The notes below the pieces were generated by a model. It saw nothing but the letters and a program-made list of their open reading frames with translations. It was not told the DNA's origin and made no database searches. The translations under genes and the position numbers were made by a program. 64,000 bases of DNA from Jiulongibacter sediminis (GTDB lineage: Bacteria; Bacteroidota; Bacteroidia; Cytophagales; Spirosomataceae). This document shows positions 53,392 to 63,454 of this stretch, piece after piece; within the stretch, counting starts at the first letter, position 1, and the number at the start of each line of letters is the position of its first letter. The stretch is from positions 124,001-188,000 of the forward strand of contig NZ_LGTQ01000005.1 in NCBI RefSeq assembly GCF_001306455.1, written 5' to 3'.

Positions 53392-54258
53392 TTACACAAC
53401 GACTTTTTCCTTCATCTTTATAGCCATGAGACTCTCATCCGACGGTTGTCGGTATTCCTGAAAAGGAATTTTTAAGAGGTTAGGTATTCTATTGTTTTCA
53501 ATTTCATCCATATGTGTATCAATGCCATAAACCAGTTTATCACGGTTTAGTGTCATATACGTACCAAAAAGCCTATCCCAAATCGAGAAAATATTGCCGT
53601 AGTTTGAATTTGTATACGGCAAAACATAATGATGATGTACCTTATGCATATCCGGCGAAATGATCACATAGCTAATCAATTTATCAAGCCATTTAGGAAG
53701 TGAAATATTGGCATGATTAAACTGAGAAAGTAACACAGAAATACTCTGGTACATAAAAACGAGCCACATGGGCGTACCTACTAGCAATACTCCGAGAGTC
53801 GTGAAAGCGAATCTGAAAACACTTTCTCCGGGGTGATGTCTGTTAGCAGATGTGGTGTCAATCCAGGTGTCTGTATGATGAATTAGATGGAAACGCCACA
53901 TCCATTTTACCTTGTGCTCGGCCCAGTGTACAAGATAGGCTCCAATGAGGTCAAGCAAAAGCAAACCTATCAGAGCATAAGCCCAAAGTGGTAATTCAGG
54001 AATCCATTGAAGAATACCGAAATCATTCTCGACAGTCCAGTCAGCTGTTTTGAGAAGGATAAAGGCTAAAGCAAAATTGATGACGATTGTGGTTAGCGTA
54101 AAAAAGATATTCAGGCCCGCGTGCTGCCATTTTTTGTATTTAAAAGTAAACAGAGGTACAGCACTCTCAATAAGCCAAAAGAGGGTTATTCCCCCGACTA
54201 AAATTAGACTTCGATGCGAAGAAGGAATAGTTTCAAAATAAGAAATAATGCTTTCCAT
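53392..54258 (-). CDS. Sterol desaturase / fatty acid hydroxylase family protein
   Basis: 288 residues with about four membrane spans and the eight-histidine di-iron motifs: HWAEH near 115, FHLIHHTD near 127, NRHHPGE near 143 and HKVHHH near 210. These membrane enzymes hydroxylate or desaturate fatty acids, sterols or carotenoids. The acceptor is unknown; its neighbours (a GT2 transferase and a deacetylase) hint at an envelope glycolipid. 54 bp downstream of the deacetylase gene. Confidence 0.9.
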   Translation of the reverse strand: MESIISYFETIPSSHRSLILVGGITLFWLIESAVPLFTFKYKKWQHAGLNIFFTLTTIVINFALAFILLKTADWTVENDFGILQWIPELPLWAYALIGLLLLDLIGAYLVHWAEHKVKWMWRFHLIHHTDTWIDTTSANRHHPGESVFRFAFTTLGVLLVGTPMWLVFMYQSISVLLSQFNHANISLPKWLDKLISYVIISPDMHKVHHHYVLPYTNSNYGNIFSIWDRLFGTYMTLNRDKLVYGIDTHMDEIENNRIPNLLKIPFQEYRQPSDESLMAIKMKEKVVV

Positions 54259-54312
54259 AGATCATATTACTTTGCTAGTAAATATAAGGAAAGTAAGATA
54301 AAATATAAGTTG

Positions 54313-54930
54313 CTATAGCTTATCAAACTCAAAACGATCATAAATAGCCTCCAGGTATCTAGGGAGCACATATTCAAGATTTTTTCGGGCTTTGAGGCTA
54401 TCATGGAAAAGAATTATGGAACCGGGTTCAGTGGCCTTCAGAGTTTCTTCCAGACATTTTTCGGGCGAAATGCTTTGATCGTAATCCTTGGAAAGGGCAG
54501 TCCACATAATGATGTCAAACTCAGTTGTAAGTTCGCTGATAACTTTTCTCCTGATTCTGCCATAAGGAGGCCTGAATAACTTTTTTGTGGTCTTCGAGTG
54601 ATTTAACTGGATCACTTCGTCGCAACCTTTAACTTCTTTTAAATAAAGGTCATTGGTGGTTTGCCAGCCATTGACATGATGCATAGTATGATTACCTACA
54701 GAATGGCCTTCTGAAATTACTCTTTGAAATATATCAGGATGTTTCTTAATGTTATCCCCGATACAGAAAAAGGTGGCTTTGATCTTAAAATCGTTTAATG
54801 TCTTAAGTACAAAGTCTGTCACCTCGGGGATAGGACCATCATCAAAAGTCAGGCAAACTTTTTCCGTTTTCTTCCAGGTGAGATCGGGGTAAAGCTTCTG
54901 AAGAATTAAAGGTGTTTTGTGTGGTATCAT
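54313..54930 (-). CDS. Polysaccharide deacetylase (NodB domain)
   Basis: 205 residues of a compact NodB domain: the metal and catalytic Asp pair in LTFDDGP (about 27-33), the zinc histidines in HSVGNHTMHH (about 75-84), RPPYGRIR and the C-terminal IILFHDS. It removes N- or O-acetyl groups from a carbohydrate. No signal peptide is evident, so it may act inside the cell or leave by an unknown route. Its start overlaps the GT2 gene by 4 bp. Confidence 0.92.
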   Translation of the reverse strand: MIPHKTPLILQKLYPDLTWKKTEKVCLTFDDGPIPEVTDFVLKTLNDFKIKATFFCIGDNIKKHPDIFQRVISEGHSVGNHTMHHVNGWQTTNDLYLKEVKGCDEVIQLNHSKTTKKLFRPPYGRIRRKVISELTTEFDIIMWTALSKDYDQSISPEKCLEETLKATEPGSIILFHDSLKARKNLEYVLPRYLEAIYDRFEFDKL

Positions 54931-56075
54931 TTGAGCTTTCTGTTTTTCCAGGTGTAGGTTTTTTTATCAAGCGAACTTAGCCCAAAAAACAAAACATAAA
55001 AAGGGTAGATCACCTGGAGGAACGGCACCAGAATAAGGTTTGAGGCACTTTTGAAAAATAACAACAGGCCTCCAAGAAAAAGGAATTCAGGCCATAATTT
55101 TATAAAAGCCAGATAAAAGTTACCGGTAACAAAGGCATAAACTAAGGCGGTATTACAAAGAAAGATAAAAGCTGCCATGGCTTTAGGGGCAAATGAAGTG
55201 TAATGAGACCATTTGCCCGCCCAGCGTTTTCGTTGATAATAAAAACTTTTAAGATCAGACAGTGCATTGGTGAGAACAATGGCTTCTTTTGATTTCAGGT
55301 AATGCACTCTTCCTTTGAACTCTTTTGCCATTTTGTGCATCAGAAATTCATCATCACCACTGGCAATGTGTTCGTTTCCTTCGAAACCTCGTACTTCCTT
55401 AAAGGCACTCTTTTGGTAGGCAATATTAGCTCCACTGCACATATTAGGGTAGCCCATTTTGATAGATACGGCACCGGAAACTATAAGACTGGCAAATTCA
55501 ATTTGCTGCAAACGAACCCATATTCTTTGAAAGAAAGTCAACTCATTATGAGGGCTGAGAAAGTAAACAGGGCTGCTCAAAAACACCGGCTGTTTCGCCT
55601 CAAAATAATTTGAGATACTCATTAACCAGTTTGCACCCACACGACAATCACCATCAGTACAGACAATGATTTCGCCCGAAGCCATTTTCATCGTTTCAGT
55701 GATCGCTCGTTTTTTTGGTGAGGTGTTTTGATAGCGAGGAGGTAATTGGTTTATTTTTAGGTCTATAGATAATGTGCTTTGCAGCTTTTTGACGATTTCT
55801 ACAGTATTATCGGTGCTATCGTCATCTGCAATAATGACTTCAAAAAGCCATTTGTTGAGAGTCTGAGAATTGAGGTCTTTGAGTAAATTCTCAATATTTG
55901 CAGCCTCGTTTCTGACAGGAATGATAACGGTCAGTCTTCGACGTTTTTCAATGAAATTGAGCGGTCTGAAATCTGGCCAGGCCCACCATTGGTACAGCAA
56001 AACAAAGCAAAAGGTGCCATAAAGTGCGATCAGTAATGTTGCGAAATAGCTCAATTTTGCCTGTTTTGAAATCAA
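54927..56075 (-). CDS. Family 2 glycosyltransferase
   Basis: 382 residues. An N-terminal membrane span (about 10-30) is followed by the GT2 catalytic domain: LTVIIPVRNEAANI, VIIADDDSTDNTVEI, CTDGDCRVGANW and the processive-type QRKRWAGKW, with C-terminal spans. The first start codon is TTG at 56075, but this TTG forms the end of an exact -7 box (TAAATTTG, 56073-56080), so translation may instead start at the TTG at 56054. It is followed by the deacetylase gene with 4-bp overlap and by the hydroxylase gene. Probably builds a surface glycan or glycolipid. Confidence 0.88.
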   Translation of the reverse strand: MISKQAKLSYFATLLIALYGTFCFVLLYQWWAWPDFRPLNFIEKRRRLTVIIPVRNEAANIENLLKDLNSQTLNKWLFEVIIADDDSTDNTVEIVKKLQSTLSIDLKINQLPPRYQNTSPKKRAITETMKMASGEIIVCTDGDCRVGANWLMSISNYFEAKQPVFLSSPVYFLSPHNELTFFQRIWVRLQQIEFASLIVSGAVSIKMGYPNMCSGANIAYQKSAFKEVRGFEGNEHIASGDDEFLMHKMAKEFKGRVHYLKSKEAIVLTNALSDLKSFYYQRKRWAGKWSHYTSFAPKAMAAFIFLCNTALVYAFVTGNFYLAFIKLWPEFLFLGGLLLFFKSASNLILVPFLQVIYPFYVLFFGLSSLDKKTYTWKNRKLK

Positions 56076-56124
56076 ATTTAGTGAATGCGGCCGGTTTGGT
56101 ACACTTTAAAAAGCCTTACCTTTA
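56073..56124. promoter_or_regulatory. Divergent promoter region of ruvC and the GT2 run
   Basis: Plus strand: TTTG (56095-56098), 18 bp, TACCTTTA (56117-56124), one base off consensus, for ruvC. Minus strand: TAAATTTG (56073-56080), exact, for the GT2 gene. The ruvC box overlaps or nearly touches its candidate start codons, so its mRNA could be almost leaderless. Confidence 0.4.
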
Positions 56125-56129
56125 TGCTG

Positions 56130-56693
56130 ATGTCAAAAACGGAGAAAATTATTTTAGGAATTGACCCCGGAACCCGCATTATGGGCTATGGTTTGGTCGG
56201 TGTTACGGGGAATCAACTTCGGATAGTTCAATATGGAGTATTGAGATTGGAGAAGCTCGGCTCTCATGAGCTAAAGCTTAAGAAAATCTATGAACGAATC
56301 AGCGGAATTGTTGAGGAGTTTTTGCCTGACGAAATGGCCATAGAGGCCCCTTTTTATGCTAAGAATGTGCAATCCATGTTAAAATTGGGTCGGGCTCAAG
56401 GGGTGGCTATGGCGGCCGCTTTGGCGAGGGAAGTGCCTATTGTGGAATATCTGCCAAAAAAGGTAAAACAAAGCGTAACCGGAAACGGAAATGCCAGTAA
56501 AGAGCAAGTAGCATATATGCTGGAGCGGCTTTTCAATCAAACTCTGGATGGAAAGTTTAACGATGCCACCGATGCTTTAGGAGTGGCTGTTTGCCATTAT
56601 ATGCATGGAAAAACCAAGGCTCTCACAGGTAATAATAGTGGAAAATCAGGATGGGCAGCTTTCGTGAGCGAAAATAAGGACAGAATTGTTTGA
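56130..56693 (+). CDS. ruvC: Holliday junction resolvase RuvC
   Basis: 187 residues from ATG 56130 (or 189 from ATG 56124). An ATG at 56085 lies upstream of the promoter box and is rejected. Catalytic residues: Asp in LGIDPGTRIMGYG at the N-terminus, Glu in MAIEAPFYAKN, and the C-terminal DATDALGVAVCHY. It cuts Holliday junctions in recombination together with RuvAB, which are not in the window. It is convergent with rpe. Confidence 0.96.
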   Translation: MSKTEKIILGIDPGTRIMGYGLVGVTGNQLRIVQYGVLRLEKLGSHELKLKKIYERISGIVEEFLPDEMAIEAPFYAKNVQSMLKLGRAQGVAMAAALAREVPIVEYLPKKVKQSVTGNGNASKEQVAYMLERLFNQTLDGKFNDATDALGVAVCHYMHGKTKALTGNNSGKSGWAAFVSENKDRIV

Positions 56694-56803
56694 GAGGGAA
56701 AGCTTAAGACCTAATAAGATTACTCAAATTGTTGAATTTCCAGGTTTCACGAGCCCAGATACTCCTTCTTCCGTTCAACCTTTAACCTTTCTCCAAAAAA
56801 GAA

Positions 56804-57451
56804 TTAAAGCTGCTTCAAACCCGAAATTTTCGCTTCAGGATTTTCTGCTCCAAAAACATAGCTTCCCGCCACTAAAACATCGGCTCCGGCTCCTACGAGT
56901 TGTTTGCCTGTTTCCTGATTGACTCCACCATCTATCTCAATAAGCGTATTCAAACCCTTCGTCTGAATCATAGCTTTGAGTTTTCTGACTTTCTCCAAGG
57001 TTTGAGGAATAAACTTCTGACCTCCATAACCAGGATTGACTGACATTAGGAGTACCATGTAACAGTCGGCAAGAACATCTTCCAAAACAGACACCGGAGT
57101 GGAGGGATTGAGAACAACACCTGCTTTGCAGCCCGCTTCTTTAATCTGGGCTAGAGTACGGTGCAAATGAATACTGGCTTCCTGATGCACGGTAATGATT
57201 TCGGCACCCAGTTTAGCAAACTCCTCGATATATCGCTCGGGCTGAACAATCATCAGATGAACATCCAGTGGTTTTTGAGCATGTTTAGCAATAGCCTGAA
57301 TTACAGGCATCCCGAAAGAGATATTAGGAACAAACACACCATCCATCACATCAATATGAAACCAGTCCGCTTCTGAGGCATTGACCATTTCAATATCACG
57401 TTGAAGGTTCGCAAAATCGGCTGCTAATAATGAAGGGGATATGACAGGCAT
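56804..57451 (-). CDS. rpe: Ribulose-phosphate 3-epimerase
   Basis: 215 residues, a TIM barrel: ISPSLLAADFANLQRDIEM, HIDVMDGVFVPNISFG, DVHLMIVQPERYIEEF, LMSVNPGYGGQKFIPQTLEKV, EIDGGVNQET. It interconverts ribulose-5-phosphate and xylulose-5-phosphate in the pentose phosphate pathway. Own promoter box at 57472-57479. Confidence 0.97.
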   Translation of the reverse strand: MPVISPSLLAADFANLQRDIEMVNASEADWFHIDVMDGVFVPNISFGMPVIQAIAKHAQKPLDVHLMIVQPERYIEEFAKLGAEIITVHQEASIHLHRTLAQIKEAGCKAGVVLNPSTPVSVLEDVLADCYMVLLMSVNPGYGGQKFIPQTLEKVRKLKAMIQTKGLNTLIEIDGGVNQETGKQLVGAGADVLVAGSYVFGAENPEAKISGLKQL

Positions 57452-57471
57452 GTATTTTCTGATGTTTTGTG

Positions 57472-57479
57472 CAAAAATA
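57472..57479 (-). promoter_or_regulatory. -7 box of the rpe promoter
   Basis: Minus strand TATTTTTG, an exact TAnnTTTG box, leader about 14 nt. Confidence 0.45.
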
Positions 57480-57865
57480 GGAATTTGCGAGGCAATTAAA
57501 CTTCGGAAAGCTCAAAAGTCTTAAGTGAAAGGCAAGAGATTATTATTTCTCAAAATTGTTTTTTAGTTCTGACTCTGCACATTGAGCTTAGACAATTCTG
57601 TTTTAAACAGGGTAATAGCCAATTGCAGGCAGTTTCCGGCCATTTGATAGAATGAAATTTCCCATATACACAGAAAACTATACCATCCACACAATTCTCC
57701 GGTATGCTCTGAAATCGTTTTCTATGTTTGAAGCGTGTTAAAACCACAACCCGAAAAAATACCTAAGGCATTCTCAGTATTTGTAGCCATTGAAATACCG
57801 AAATAGTGCTCTAAAAAATAAAAGTGTCCGTTGTGATCTTTGTCAAACATTAAACATTCAATAGC
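57480..57865. other. Longest gene-free gap; nothing assigned
   Basis: AT-rich 386 bp between the rpe promoter and the LytTR gene. I see no tRNA, no good terminator and no convincing gene; a 65-codon minus-strand frame (57550-57747) has no protein-like features. A -7-like TGATCTTTG near 57835 may drive the LytTR gene. The length leaves room for a regulatory RNA or binding sites. Confidence 0.4.
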
Positions 57866-58210
57866 ATGAAAACTTCAACATCTACAGCCAATACCATCAC
57901 TTTTGACTATGGAAAAAGAAAAGTAGCCTATAAAAACATTAACTATTTTAAGAGTGAATTCGGTAACTACACTAAAATCCACCTGGCAGAGAATAAAAAC
58001 TTTCTTACCGCCTTTACCTTAAAACATTATGTGCAACAGCTGGAAGAAACTGATTCTTTCGTTGTGCCTCGCAAGGGCCTGATGGTGAATAAAGAATATG
58101 TCAAAAAACTGGATAATAGTTCTGATGGCGTGTTTGTGATTCTGAAAAACGGCGAACGATATAAAGTAAGTCGCAGACGTATGCAGGAGATGGTAAGGAT
58201 GTTTGCCTGA
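57866..58210 (+). CDS. Second stand-alone LytTR DNA-binding protein
   Basis: 114 residues, a single LytTR domain: VAYKNINYFKSEFGNYTKIHL near 20-40, VVPRKGLMVNKEYVKKL near 67-83 and YKVSRRRMQEMVRMF at the end. No receiver or sensor domain. It differs clearly from the 103-residue LytTR protein at 5767-6078, so this is not a recent duplicate. Probably a single-gene regulator with a long upstream region. Target unknown. Confidence 0.85.
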   Translation: MKTSTSTANTITFDYGKRKVAYKNINYFKSEFGNYTKIHLAENKNFLTAFTLKHYVQQLEETDSFVVPRKGLMVNKEYVKKLDNSSDGVFVILKNGERYKVSRRRMQEMVRMFA

Positions 58211-58288
58211 GAAACCGATTATTGTTGAAATCGAAATGACTAATTGGCTTTTTTAGCTTGACAGTCATTGCATATGACCTTTGCTCTC

Positions 58289-58309
58289 AATAGTTTTGAC
58301 AAAACTATT
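58289..58309. promoter_or_regulatory. Hairpin directly upstream of ligA
   Basis: AATAGTTTT (58289-58297), GAC, AAAACTATT (58301-58309): a perfect 9-bp stem ending 5 bp before the ATG. It would sit in the mRNA leader and could block or shape the start site, or be an operator. Confidence 0.45.
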
Positions 58310-58311
58310 AG

Positions 58312-60378
<2,067 letters not shown>

Positions 60379-60431
60379 TTCCGTCGGATTTCTTATATTA
60401 GACTCAGCTTCAATCCTTAATTCCGTTTTCC

Positions 60432-63362
60432 ATGAAAACCCTTAACCTTCTATGGCTTGGCGTAGCCTTAGCCTTTTCTAATGTTTCAATAGCCCAAGAC
60501 CTTCCTTCAGGCACTCAATTTCAGTTGGATGTGCAACAACTGAAAACACAGTTTAATACTGCTGAAACCGGCTCTTTTTTTTCTATGAATCTCCCTTTGC
60601 CTGACGGTTCCCTGGTTCCGTATAAGATGAAAAGCAGCCATATCATGGAAAGTCAGCCCGAAGAAATCATTACTCTGACCGGAGAAACTGCAGACGGGCT
60701 TTCCCTGATTAGATTAAGCATTACACCAACTGGTTTGACGGGAATTATCAGATCTAATAACGCTTATTTTCTTATTGAACCGATAGATAAAAAGACCGAC
60801 ACTTTTGTTCTTTATAATATTAATGATTCCGGTCGTGGTGAATGCAACGCGGAGGAACCCGAACCACAAAAGTTTACCAATGAAAATGGGAAAATATTAA
60901 GTACGGGGGCTTTTCCAATAGGAAGCCAGATGCGAAGTTACAGGTTCGCAGGAGCTGCCACGGGAGAGATGACCTCAGCATTGGGATCACAGACAGCAGC
61001 TAGGGATAAAATTATTGCCATCATGAATGCGACAAATCTCATTTATGAGGTAGAAGCTTCCACCCAGTTTTCTTTGATAGCAAAAACGACAGACCTTAGT
61101 CTAATATTTACAAATGCTGCTACTGATCCATTTTCAGTAAATCCTAATTTTGGTTCAGCCAATGATTCTCAGAATGGTTTTGATTCCATGAACCCCGGAG
61201 TTCTTTCTTATAACGAATATGACATGGGGCATACATTTAATGTTATAAGCTCAGGTGGAGCACGAGGAACTGGAGGTGGATCCCCGTGTGTAGATAATTC
61301 CAAATCTGCAGGCTGGACAGAGTTTAACTCTGCCGCATCTCTTGGACTAATTGTCGGTATTTTTGCTCATGAAGTAGGGCACCAGTTCAATGCCTGGCAT
61401 ACCTATAATGCAATCGGAGGTTCCAGTTCAAGTCCCACATTTTGTACCTCGGGCTGGAGTAGCACTACAGCCGTAGAACCTGGAAGTGGATCTACCCTCA
61501 TGGCTTATGGAAATAATTGTTCAAACAATTCCAGTGGCACACTGTCAAGTTATGTTCTTACAAGCCCAAACAATGAATCTTACTTTCATGTGAAAAGTCT
61601 TGATCAAATTTTTACAAAAATGAGTGGAGTGAGCAACTGTTTCACAACCTCAGCTACTGGCAATACGCCACCTGTAGCCACGGTAGGATCTAATGCCACA
61701 ATTCCTAAAGGGACACCCTTTCGACTTACCGGATCTGGCTCAGACAATGATGCTGCTGCCAACCTTAGCTACGCATGGGAGCAAATTGACGTCGCCACCT
61801 CGAATGACCAGGGAGCATTAGGAAGTAGTATAAACGGGACGGGAGGTTACCCTGCTGTAAACAGTGCTGCCTCTGCACCGCTTTTCAGAAGTAAGATAAG
61901 TAGCAGCCCATCGAGGGTTTTTCCTGATATAAATTTCATTCTGAATAATGCTAATAATCCTGCGGATAATGAAGGTGAAGATTTGCCGCAAGTCGCCAGA
62001 ACCATGAATTTCCGGTTCACTGTTCGTGACAATCAGCCTTCTGGTGGTGGTCTTGACTCCGAAGCTTTGGTGGTGACTGTCAGCAATACGGGTCCTTTTG
62101 AGATAACTAGTCATAGTACCACTTCAACCATAGCAGCCGGAAGCTCTTTTGCGGTCGCATGGGCTGTAAACGGTACTCAAGCTTTGTCAGCAAATGTTAA
62201 AATTTCCATGTCTGTTGATGGTTATGATTATCCAATAGAACTATTGGCATCTACACCTAATGACGGTTCGGCCTCAGTCACAATTCCAGGTAATTTTCCA
62301 GCCACTACCAAAGCAAGAATTAAGATCTCCAGCCTCGGAGGAAATGGTTATGAATGGTTTGATGTCAATAATGCAAATTTGACGATTACTTCAGCCTGCT
62401 CTGCCGTTACCAATTTTATTTGTCCTCCTAATGCTTTAACGAGTACTTCAGGAAATGGAGCTTTGAATATGGGGCTGGGTAATTTTACCGGAGATAAACT
62501 GAATTCTCCTCTAACAAATGGATTTCCGGGACCGTCAAGTAAAGGAATGTATGTCTATACGGATCAGACTAAAACAGCTTGCCATCTGGCCTGGTCATTA
62601 AATGCTATTGTTGTCAAAATTCGTGTGGCTACTACCGGAGAGTATACCATTGGGGCAGGAACAACTGGCTCATCTTCGGCTTCAACTACTGTATCTTCCA
62701 TTTATAACTCATCAACGTTTTCTTGTTCTTCTTTTTTAGGTTCAAACGGTTCTGGGGCGGTTAGCTGGTCCGGTTCTTATTCGTTAACATTGAATGCCTG
62801 TACAGACTACTGGGTTGCTTTTTACAGGGTATTTGGTGATGAGACTGCTCTAAATGCTACCATAAGTGGACCGGGAGAAATTTATAATGTAGGAAACACT
62901 CCCGCTGGCTTCAGCTATACTTATGTAGCCTTTAATAATAGTACTGGAAAAGCCGCGGCCATTTCGTCGACTTCTAACTTTACCAGTCTGGGGGGCGGCA
63001 ACTTTTCAATAAAAGGCCTTCTTTATGAAAATGCTTTTAACCCAGCTACTTATAATGGTAATTCCGAGTCCAAATTTTATCAGTCGGGTTCTTGTATGCT
63101 TTTCAGTTCAAATACAAAACCAGTCACGGTGATTGCCCCTCCTTGTCCGACAAGCACTTCACTAGTGAGTGCTTCCAATGATATTTCATCAGGTACTTTG
63201 GTCTATCAAACCAGTAATTCCACCGCCCCTGGTCTCATTCAGGCAACGAATCAAATCACTGGTGGAAATGTAACCTACGATGCCGGTATGAAGGTGGAAA
63301 TGAATCCTGGATTTAAAGTAGAAAATGCAGTTTTCGAAGCAAAGATTGGTGGCTGTAATTAA
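60432..63362 (+). CDS. Large secreted M12-like metalloprotease with Gly-Cys-X C-terminal tail
   Basis: 976 residues. Signal peptide (1-21). The prodomain-like region runs to about 185, followed by a reprolysin-type catalytic domain. Its zinc site is HEVGH at 313-317 with H323 (HEVGHQFNAWH) and a Met-turn STLMAYG near 354-360. An Ig/PKD-like module (about 415-555, with SGSDNDAAANLSYAWEQ) and two further beta domains follow. The C-terminus (GTLVYQTSNSTAPGLIQATNQITGG, then VTYDAGMKVEMNPGFKVENAVFEAKIGGCN) looks like the coathanger-stack tail ending in Gly-Cys-X that marks exported Bacteroidota proteins. No classic type IX tail. The catalytic motif has Asn where most metzincins have Gly. Confidence 0.88.
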   Translation: MKTLNLLWLGVALAFSNVSIAQDLPSGTQFQLDVQQLKTQFNTAETGSFFSMNLPLPDGSLVPYKMKSSHIMESQPEEIITLTGETADGLSLIRLSITPTGLTGIIRSNNAYFLIEPIDKKTDTFVLYNINDSGRGECNAEEPEPQKFTNENGKILSTGAFPIGSQMRSYRFAGAATGEMTSALGSQTAARDKIIAIMNATNLIYEVEASTQFSLIAKTTDLSLIFTNAATDPFSVNPNFGSANDSQNGFDSMNPGVLSYNEYDMGHTFNVISSGGARGTGGGSPCVDNSKSAGWTEFNSAASLGLIVGIFAHEVGHQFNAWHTYNAIGGSSSSPTFCTSGWSSTTAVEPGSGSTLMAYGNNCSNNSSGTLSSYVLTSPNNESYFHVKSLDQIFTKMSGVSNCFTTSATGNTPPVATVGSNATIPKGTPFRLTGSGSDNDAAANLSYAWEQIDVATSNDQGALGSSINGTGGYPAVNSAASAPLFRSKISSSPSRVFPDINFILNNANNPADNEGEDLPQVARTMNFRFTVRDNQPSGGGLDSEALVVTVSNTGPFEITSHSTTSTIAAGSSFAVAWAVNGTQALSANVKISMSVDGYDYPIELLASTPNDGSASVTIPGNFPATTKARIKISSLGGNGYEWFDVNNANLTITSACSAVTNFICPPNALTSTSGNGALNMGLGNFTGDKLNSPLTNGFPGPSSKGMYVYTDQTKTACHLAWSLNAIVVKIRVATTGEYTIGAGTTGSSSASTTVSSIYNSSTFSCSSFLGSNGSGAVSWSGSYSLTLNACTDYWVAFYRVFGDETALNATISGPGEIYNVGNTPAGFSYTYVAFNNSTGKAAAISSTSNFTSLGGGNFSIKGLLYENAFNPATYNGNSESKFYQSGSCMLFSSNTKPVTVIAPPCPTSTSLVSASNDISSGTLVYQTSNSTAPGLIQATNQITGGNVTYDAGMKVEMNPGFKVENAVFEAKIGGCN

Positions 63363-63405
63363 TTGGTCTGTGTGTCAAAATTGAAGTCTGCCTCCTTTAA
63401 AAAGT

Positions 63406-63417
63406 GCAATTAATTGC
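63406..63417. promoter_or_regulatory. Palindrome upstream of dapA
   Basis: GCAATTAATTGC is a perfect 12-bp palindrome. A -7-like TATTTTG (63420-63426) follows at once, so the palindrome could be an operator of the dapA promoter. Confidence 0.4.
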
Positions 63418-63454
63418 CGTATTTTGCAGCCTGTTTTCAAAGGAAAGGAAATCT

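Noticed and set aside
56686-56922. 78-codon plus-strand frame after ruvC
   Set aside because: Overlaps the 3' end of rpe on the other strand and has no protein-like pattern.
57550-57747. 65-codon minus-strand frame in the longest gap
   Set aside because: No family resemblance, no promoter box, cysteine- and basic-rich as expected from noise.
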